Shown here piece by piece: positions 57,031 through 64,000 of a stretch of 64,000 bases of DNA. Position 1 is the first letter of the stretch, and the number at the start of each line of letters is the position of its first letter. Both the position numbers and the translations under genes were made by a program. The DNA is from Dendrocalamus latiflorus (lineage: Eukaryota; Streptophyta; Magnoliopsida; Poales; Poaceae), in NCBI GenBank assembly GCA_017311315.1, contig CM029626.1, forward strand, positions 28,320,672 to 28,384,671, given 5' to 3'. A model generated the notes under the pieces. That model was not told where the DNA came from. It saw nothing but the letters and a program-made list of their open reading frames with translations, and ran no database searches.

Positions 57031-57322
57031 TGTTATGGCTACAGGCCAAACAGTAAAGAAGGAGACTAGTAGAAGAGGAAGAGGGAGGCAGATCTGTGGA
57101 ATGGTTGGTGAGAATGAGAGGATGTCCCTCCTTTGCCCCTCCTGGGGGTTTATATATATGAGTGGGGTAGAATGAGAAATCCCCATTCTACCCTTAGTAC
57201 TTACAAGGGATGAGGGTACATTGGTATATTTACACTGGTATATTCCTCTACACTATTGGGCCTATTACATGTTGAACTAGTTGCACGGCCCAGTCACGGG
57301 GGGTTGGGCCACCCCCACAACA
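57031..57322 (-). mobile_element. 5' LTR of the array element, 292 bp
   Basis: On minus TGTTGTGGGGGTGG to GCCATAACA. TATATATA near 57150 is a possible TATA box. The ending TTTGGCCTGTAGCCATAACA is like the inner Tat LTR ending. Confidence 0.85.
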
Positions 57323-57789
57323 GTTGGATATATTGAATATATGAAATTTGTATGCATACTGTCCAAATGGTCTTCATCAATTGGTGGCACTGAGGTAAAA
57401 ACCCAGATTAAATATATTAGATGGCTTAATTAGAATTTGTGATCTATACAAAAAGTTGTAGATAATTGTTTGAGGTTTTGGTAGAGTATAAGAACACAAG
57501 ACTTGGTTGAGTGGCTTAGGAGTTATGGCCTCGGGGATACAACTGTATAGAATATGATCACTTCTGGACACATTCGTGGTAATCTCTAATTTTGGGCTAG
57601 TAGATGGCCGAATTAAATTATGAGCATAACTAAAGAAATGTAGACAATATTATGTAGAATGCACAAATGGTATAGTATATCATGTTTGGATTAGTAAATT
57701 AATAGATATAAAATTGTTAAGCCTATTGTCTGGTAAAATAGTAGAATAAATTTCGGGGTTAGAAACAATGGCTTAAATGGATTAATCAT
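57323..57789. other. Decayed long-LTR DNA, left part; no gene
   Basis: AT-rich, non-coding. The style fits a long gypsy LTR, and it continues after the solo LTR at 59187. The source element's left end is not identifiable. Confidence 0.4.
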
Positions 57790-59181
57790 TGTTGGGACCC
57801 AGAACTTGCATGTGTTTACTATGCTAGTCCTACGATCAGTGGCTAGCACATACATTGAATAACATTCATATCACATCCATACACAGTAAATTAAACTAAA
57901 GTAGTGCATTAGGTAGTGAATATGCCTAAATTGCAGAGTTTACAGTATTGGGGCTGATTGGCCAAATAAAGTACTTAACATTAGAGTTTATCAGAAGCAT
58001 GATAAATGGGGCACCCAGAAAATAGCAAGTATGCCTCATTCCAAACCACAAGTAACTGACTAGGGCAGAACCCTAGAATTCGGCGTCATTATCTCCAAAA
58101 CCTATGACATAGTAGGACTCGCAAGACATGTCTTCTTCTGCATTCTCTAAATACGTTCAACAACCAACGGTTGGGTATGAAAATTGTAATCCACAAGACT
58201 TTTAAACAACGATATATAGTATGTAGGATATGTCAAAGATGGCTGTCTAGTCTAGTTTGATTTGTGAAACATATTTTCAATTGAATAATGAGTAATAGAT
58301 TGCATACGGAAGTTGGAAGAGTATTTAAATTTGATAAGCAATTAATAGTAAGGAAAAGTCTGCATAATGTAAAACAAAGGCATGCTACCTTATAATCTTG
58401 AACCAATGGCATATTCCTTGCAAACTTGAATTTCCAACCATTTCCTTCCATAACCTTTTTTGCAAAAAATATGAAGATACTTACTGTTGGATTTACCAAG
58501 ATTTTTACATAACCAAGGACAAGGCTATTTGAATAGATTTTTCGCTTAGCAGAGATTGTACACTTTACCAATACGACATAAACATCCCACTATGTTTTAC
58601 ATGTCACACGATACCCTCGGTACCTGATTTAAGAATTTATGATGAAACTTTTACATTACCGATTCTAACAACCACCACGCTATTCTACATTCTTAAGATG
58701 GGGAGCGCCCTCTAGTGTTCCAAGACTCATACGGTGTGTTGGGCAACTTCTATTATGAGCAAGGTCCCTCCGAACATGGAGTCTGCACCATGTGGTGAAG
58801 TTGCTAGCCTTAGTAACTTATTATGCTAAGGCCTTCCCATAAAGGCACATATGTTGTACGACTGTAATTTGATATATGGCAGAAAATGAATCGGTCCTTA
58901 GTGACTCAGGCGAGACATCCACAACCCAATTCTCACGCGAACTGCACCGATCTCCACTACCACTCGCCCAAGTCTAAAATGAGTTTTCCATTTTTTTTGC
59001 AAACCAAAATAAATGAGGTAAGCTCTCTACAACAATTCTTGGGTTTCTTCCATTTTCTTTGCAAACAAAATATCAACTACAATACTTTTAAGTTGCTAGT
59101 TTCCACCTCAGTGGGTATCATTGCTTTTATGTTGCTAGGTTCCTCCTCAATGCTAGGCTTCCTAGAAATTGGGATGTTACA
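57790..59181 (-). mobile_element. 1.39-kb solo LTR, same group as 2024-6582
   Basis: Ends TGTTGGGACCC and GGGATGTTACA, with a perfect TSD ATCAT (57785-57789 and 59182-59186). Non-coding, no second LTR. Shares the left end and several internal phrases with the longer LTRs. Confidence 0.88.
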
Positions 59182-59186
59182 ATCAT

Positions 59187-60583
59187 GGATTTTGGATAAC
59201 TAACAAACCATAGGAAACTATGTGTAGATTCCAGAAAGTATATTGTTTGCCATGTTAGGGTTTCTGAATTGAGGGTTATGATGTTTTGATCAATGGGACA
59301 GTGGGGAGGGTTGCCCAGTTGACAGGGGATAGTTGGATTAGGAAGTGAGTAGGAGCGATATTGCTTTTGTTTGATGTTTTGTACTATTGTGGCATACGTT
59401 GAGATGAGTTGTTTGCTATAGGTGAAGTTGTTATGGATTTGGTGTCTTCCATATATCGCTCCACTCCACGTGATTAAAGGCAAGTGCATGGTACAGAAAT
59501 ATATGGTTGATTATTGTTGTTTTGGATATATTGCTTTGCCATGATTATATTTATATCTAGGTGTATTGTTCCATATGTTGTGGTTTGGTGAAGTTAAAAG
59601 AAAGATGATAATGGCTTATGGTAATATAGCATGTGGTAAATTGGTATTGGTAATGTTGCATCGTTTGTATACATAACATGAGAAAAGCATATGAGCTAGA
59701 GTAGTGAGTAAGTCATATAGCTAGTCCGGAGTGCATGAGCCAAGTCAGTAACAAAGCTATATGACTAATCTAGAGAGCTCTTCAGTAAGACCTACAAAGG
59801 TAGGCACATTCATAGGATGGAGGAGAAAGGTTGAACGTCGATTGGCATTCCCACAGCTATACTAGTATGAGTTTGGAGATGCATGTGGACATGGCATCGA
59901 ATTGCATGATAATGCATTGATAAAAAGTTAGCATGTGGCCATGGCATTGCATTGCATGATAATGCATTGATCAAGAGAAAAATAAGAAGAAATATGATGT
60001 GTGTATTGATAGATATTATGTATGTTGTTGATGGTAATGCATAGATGAAAAGAAAAAAAAGAGGTAACATGATGTGTGTATTCATAGATATTATGAGTGT
60101 TGTTCATGTTACTATTTTAATATGTACTTGTTGAGTCTTCGACTTACCTTTGCTTATGTTGTTGTTGGTGATCGATGAAGATGGCATGCATGTGAAGAGA
60201 GTAGCACATGCATGTGAAGAGAGTAGCACATGATTACTATATGCACCATTGTTGCTCCACTTACCACACTTAGAGATATAATCATTCTTTAATAGTGATT
60301 TGCTTCATGCAAACTTTAGCATTTGGTTAATGAGTTTTCATTAGAACATAATGACATTAGTGTGGTTGTTACTTGCTAAGTATCTTTGGTTAAACTTATA
60401 TTTGGTTGGTCTTCCTTAATGTTAATCATTATTCATTTATTGTTGCTTGAATTTGTGTTACATGAACGCCTTGTGAGTTGTAGTTAGAGTATTGTTGTTG
60501 GAAGCATGTGAAAAATGGTTGAAATTGGTAAGGAATAGAGTTAGTAGCAACGTTCTAGACTCGTGTTGGGCCAGGGTGTTACA
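59187..60583 (-). mobile_element. Older long-LTR remnant ending GGGTGTTACA
   Basis: Non-coding. The right end CCAGGGTGTTACA at 60583 is a TGTAACACCC-type LTR start on minus. Probably one unit with 57323-57789, interrupted by the solo LTR. The left end was not found. Confidence 0.5.
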
Positions 60584-61218
60584 CTGCATATCTATTAAAT
60601 CTATCATGAGTTTTTGACGGAATTGAATTAGAGCACATATTAACAACCAAACAATGCTTGGGGCGTTCATTAGATCTTTTCTTTTTATCTAGTTAACATG
60701 GGAATTTCTTGTCCTTCTTCCTTTTTCCCTGATTAACATTGGAACTTTGCTTTTAATCCTAATTTTCCTATTGGCATATATTACTAAATTGAACTTATAT
60801 GTACATACATTTGAAATAAAATTATTCGGAATTTAATTTATTTCTAATTGTATTTGTGATATTATTCGTAATTTAGGATATTTTGGTTTTCACTTCTAGT
60901 AATGTTTTTGTATATAATCTGAATGTTATTTTATTCTCATCTTTCCATAAATGCATGATTGCATCACGAACATTGGATTGAAGATTGGAGTCCATATGTG
61001 TACTATTATTTTATTCTCATCTTCCGTAGTAGTTAGTTTGTCCTTAACTCAATCACATGCTCCATTAATGTATTGCACATTACATATATAGAAGCATATT
61101 GATAATGGATCACCTTTCAAACTTATATGGCATATATTTGAAAATATTAGTTTGAAATAATTTATTTCTATTTTTATTTATGAAATTATTCTTAATTTAG
61201 AATATTTTGATCCATATT
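60584..61218. other. AT-rich DNA, nothing recognised
   Basis: Short frames only. Confidence 0.4.
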
Positions 61219-61301
61219 CATTACTAAAAAAAGGCTATACTAGACGCCTCATCACAGACAGTTTTCTCGAACCATCTATGTTATAATTATCACAGACGGT
61301 T
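61219..61301 (+). mobile_element. CACTA-type element 5' end
   Basis: Begins CATTACTAAAAAAAGG, then CTATACTAGACGCC and three ATCACAGACGGTT-type subterminal repeats. It is cut at 61302 by the gypsy LTR, so the rest should lie beyond the right edge of the window. Confidence 0.65.
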
Positions 61302-62290
61302 TGTAATACCCCAAATATGATTTGAGAGAGAATAGATTAATTGGGGAGAAGGACCAAATAGAAAGAGTTTAATAGGGATTTTGGAGGGGGGATCTCTGCA
61401 AAACCCCAGCAACCTGGGCTTGGGCCTTGGCCAAAGTGGTGGCCGGCCATAAGGGGGGAGGCGCCCCTCCCCCAAACCCTAGCCGCCTCCCCCAACCTCC
61501 CTTTCCCTTTGTTCCCTTGGTGGCCACACCTGATAGGAACGGGGTCTCGATCTTCCAACCGGTTCTGGATATGTTCGATTTGGTGGAGGCGCGACACAAT
61601 TCGATCCGGCTTCCGAACAACACGTTCCGAACCCCGCAATCGCAGCACCACGTCTCCTCAGGTTATCAACCGTGTGCAGCCCGGTTGACCTCGCCAAGAA
61701 GGGTAATCCTCGCCTGCGAATCGAAGAACACAAGCAAGAATAAGGAAGAACACAACTGAATTGCAGATGTATTGATTTAGCACTCGAAAGTTGGGGTCTC
61801 ACAAACCGATGAACGACGAAACTGTTCAAAGACAGAATAATCTAAGCAAAACCCAAACCCTAATGGTGGGGGTGGTGGCTGTATATACAGGAGTGAGGGG
61901 CATGCAAAACCCCTGGACGCGCCCTAATGGGCTCCAACACGATACAAAGCCGAACGGCCCAAAAGACAGTGGCGCAGCACCCTAACAGATTCTGAATGCC
62001 TAATTGTTTCGACGATTCCTGTTGACTCAGAAGGAATTTTGACATGGGACTAGAGCCATTGGAAAGGTGGCCTTCTCAGCTTTCCATCCATATGTAGAAC
62101 GTCCAAAACGGAGCCTGGATACGATCTGGGCGTCCATTTTAGTGCGGCCTGGTCCTAGACTCCGAATTGGATTCGAAGTCGGCTTGAGTTGGACCTCCAA
62201 TGTGATTCGACCGCCCTTGCTGGACTTGTGCGCCTCCTAGACCTTCTCCAAGTACTTCCTGGTCCTCTCCATGGTTCCTAATCATAATTA
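61302..62290 (-). mobile_element. 3' LTR region of a chromovirus-type gypsy element
   Basis: On minus it ends GGGGTATTACA at 61302, directly against CACTA DNA. A TATA motif (TGTATATACA) lies at 61875-61884 and is followed downstream by ATTAGGGTTTGGG leader-like sequence. The LTR start is not certain; the pol frame reaches 62139, so the frame's end probably overlaps the LTR. Confidence 0.6.
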
Positions 62291-63734
62291 AATCATTAGG
62301 TAGCAATCGATTCTCAAATGAACAAAAAGAAGTACATAGGAACGAGCTCACCTGTAAATTCAATTGTCGGGCGCGAGCTCTAGTGATTGGTCCTTGAATA
62401 TCAAGTGGAGGAGTGTTGTGTGTATCTGAAGAAGTGATGTCCTCATCATCATCCCCCTCTTGAAGCGGAGTTGTCCTCAACTCATCCGCATCTTCTTCTC
62501 CCAAGTATGGCTTCAAATCTGAAATGTTAAAGGTGGGACTAACCCCAAACTCGGGAGGCAACTCAAGTTTATATGCATTATCATTTATCTTCTCAACTAT
62601 CTTAAAAGGACCAACAGCTCTAGGCATCAATTTTGACTTTCTTAACTCAGGAAATCTATCCTTTCTCAAGTGCAACCAAACAAAATCACCCGGTTCAAGT
62701 TTAACTTCCTTTCTACCTTTACTACCAGTAATCCTATATTTTTCATTCATCTTTTCAATGTTGGCCTTACTAGTCTCATGCATTTTGACAATAAAATTAG
62801 CACGCTCCTTAGCATCATTATGAACTCTCTCACTAGTAGGCAAAGGTAAAATATCAATAGGGGCACGGGGATTGAATCCATACACTACCTGAAAAGGACT
62901 TACCTTTGTGGTGGAGTGTTCCGCTCGATTATATACGAACTCAACATGCGGCAAACACTCTTCCCACAGCTTCAAATTGTTCTTCAAAACAGCTCTCAAC
63001 ATGGTAGACAATGTGCGGTTCACCACCTCGGTTTGGCCATCAGTTTGTGGGTGACATGTTGTAGAGAACAACAACTTTGTACCCAACTTGTTCCATAGAG
63101 TACGCCAAAAGTGACTCAAGAACTTGGCATCACGATCTGAAACAATAGTAGAAGGCATACCATGCAAACGAACTATCTCTTTGAAAAAGAGGTCAGCAAT
63201 ATGAACGGCATCATCGGTTTTATGACATGGTATAAAGTGAGCCATCTTAGAAAATCGATCCACAACAACAAAAATGCTATCCCTCCCCCTCTTAGTCCTG
63301 GACAATCCTAAAACAAAGTCCATAGAAATATCTGCACACAGAATAGAAGGAACAGGAAGAGGCATATATAAACCATGTGGATTCAAGCGAGACTTAGCTT
63401 TTTGACATGTAGTGCAGCGAGCCACAAACCGCTCAACATCTCGCCTCATCTTTGGCCAAAAGAAGTGTGTGGCCAGAACGTCCTCCGTCTTCTTAGCACC
63501 AAAATGTCCCATCAAACCGCCTCCATGCACCTCCTGCAACAACAAAAGACGAACGGATCCAACTGGAATACATAGGTGGTTAGCTCTAAACAAAAACCCA
63601 TCATTGATCACGAATTTATTCCATGCTTGTCCCTCTTTACAATGCAACAACACATCCTTAAAATCAGCATCAAAAGCATATTGTCCTTTAATAGTTTCAA
63701 GACCAAAAATGCCACAATCAAGTTGAGACAACAT
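62139..63734 (-). pseudogene. Gypsy integrase and C-terminal tail (chromovirus type)
   Basis: A long open frame of 531 codons that is the 3' part of a larger pol, separated from RNaseH by one stop. Zinc finger H70, H77, C107, C110 (HGGGLMGH...CTTC). The catalytic triad is intact: D139 (SMDF), D200 (VSDRD) and E236 (TDGQTE). Then the GPY/F-like module (GPFKIVEKINDNAYKLELP), FNISDLKPYLGEEDADELRT, an acidic stretch and ITRARARQLN. This end is common in grass Reina/CRM-like chromoviruses; no classic chromodomain is seen. The ATG at 63734 is internal, not a real start. Confidence 0.88.
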
Positions 63735-63743
63735 GGTATAGCG

Positions 63744-64000
63744 TCAAGACAAAGCATCAGCAATCACATTATCCTTCCCTTTCTTGTGTTTAATGACATA
63801 AGAAAAAGATTCAATAAATTCAACACACTTAGCATGTCTACGATTCAAATTGGTTTGACTACGAATATGCTTAAGTGATTCATGATCGGAATGAATGACA
63901 AATTCTTTAGGCCATAAATAGTGTTGCCACGTCTCTAAAGAACGAACAAGAGCATACAATTCTTTATCATATGTGGAATAATTAAGAGCAGGACCATTCA
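63744..64000 (-). pseudogene. Gypsy RNaseH end, running off the window
   Basis: Minus strand: LETWQHYLWPKEFVIHSDHE, then VIKHKKGKDNVIADALS, a standard gypsy RNaseH C-terminus. A TGA at 63744-63746 replaces the Arg codon (probably CGA) in ADALSRRYTML, splitting RNaseH from integrase. RT should lie beyond position 64000. Confidence 0.85.

Larger units (their letters stand above)
52060..57322 (-). mobile_element. Coding-free Tat-type element made of tandem arrays
   Basis: Minus orientation: 5' LTR 57322-57031, PBS 57028-57011, leader, arrays, 3' LTR 52205 to ~52060 (half lost). LTR start TGTTGTGGGGGTGG, PBS and polypurine context (TCGAGAGAGTACT) resemble the Tat element at 11498. No gag, pol or antisense gene is recognisable, so it can only move with help. 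The flanks do not show a TSD (GTTGG on the right). Confidence 0.8.

Noticed and set aside
46172..60588. Possible 14-kb element bounded by CTGCA at both sides (TG at 46177, TTACA at 60583)
   Set aside because: A 5-bp match is expected by chance over this distance, and the left end does not resemble the known LTR left ends of the group.

Overview
The window is a gene-poor stretch of a grass (Poaceae-type) nuclear genome. The reasons are the families present (Sirevirus copia, Tat-lineage gypsy with an antisense extra gene, long TGTAACATCC-type LTRs, PIF/Harbinger, MULE, hAT and CACTA non-autonomous elements) and one GC-rich three-exon TIP2 aquaporin gene of grass type. I see no bacterial operons, rRNA, tRNA or CRISPR. 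The species cannot be named from sequence alone.

Left third (1-30.7 kb): a deep retrotransposon nest resolved by target-site duplications (TSDs). An old minus-strand Tat-type gypsy element (LTR 571-810) carries a spliced plus-strand extra gene (from 1780). That gene was split twice: by a 4.56-kb solo LTR at 2024-6582 (TSD CGATG) and by a Sirevirus solo LTR (7561-8376 plus 28044-28987, TSD CCGGT). Into the Sirevirus LTR went a minus-strand Sirevirus (8377-28043), and into that a young Tat element (11498-19399, TSD TACCC). The young Tat element kept gag-protease and its own copy of the antisense gene, but its RT-RNaseH-integrase region is replaced by a 54-bp tandem array. The antisense gene resumes at 28993 and is cut off at 30280 by a CACTA terminus.

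Middle (30.7-38.1 kb): the only host gene, a TIP2 aquaporin at 33067-34019. It sits between a MULE MITE, a PIF/Harbinger MITE with mPing-like ends (upstream), a hAT-like insertion 33 bp after its stop, and a 3.1-kb non-autonomous CACTA-like element.

Right (38.1-64 kb): a gag-only Sirevirus derivative (38133-46068), a decayed copia element with an RT deletion (47867-50397), a truncated long LTR (50398-52059), a coding-free Tat-type element built of 58-bp and 96-bp tandem arrays (52060-57322), another solo LTR (57790-59181, TSD ATCAT), a CACTA end, and the 3' half of a chromovirus-type gypsy element (61302-64000) with a nonsense codon at a CpG-type site.

The most unusual structure is an array of 14 consecutive small hairpins (2588-2920) inside the 4.56-kb solo LTR. 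Loops are near-constant (CATCRCA) and stems vary in a compensatory way. The second is the Tat antisense gene, whose three introns sit at matching places in two copies.
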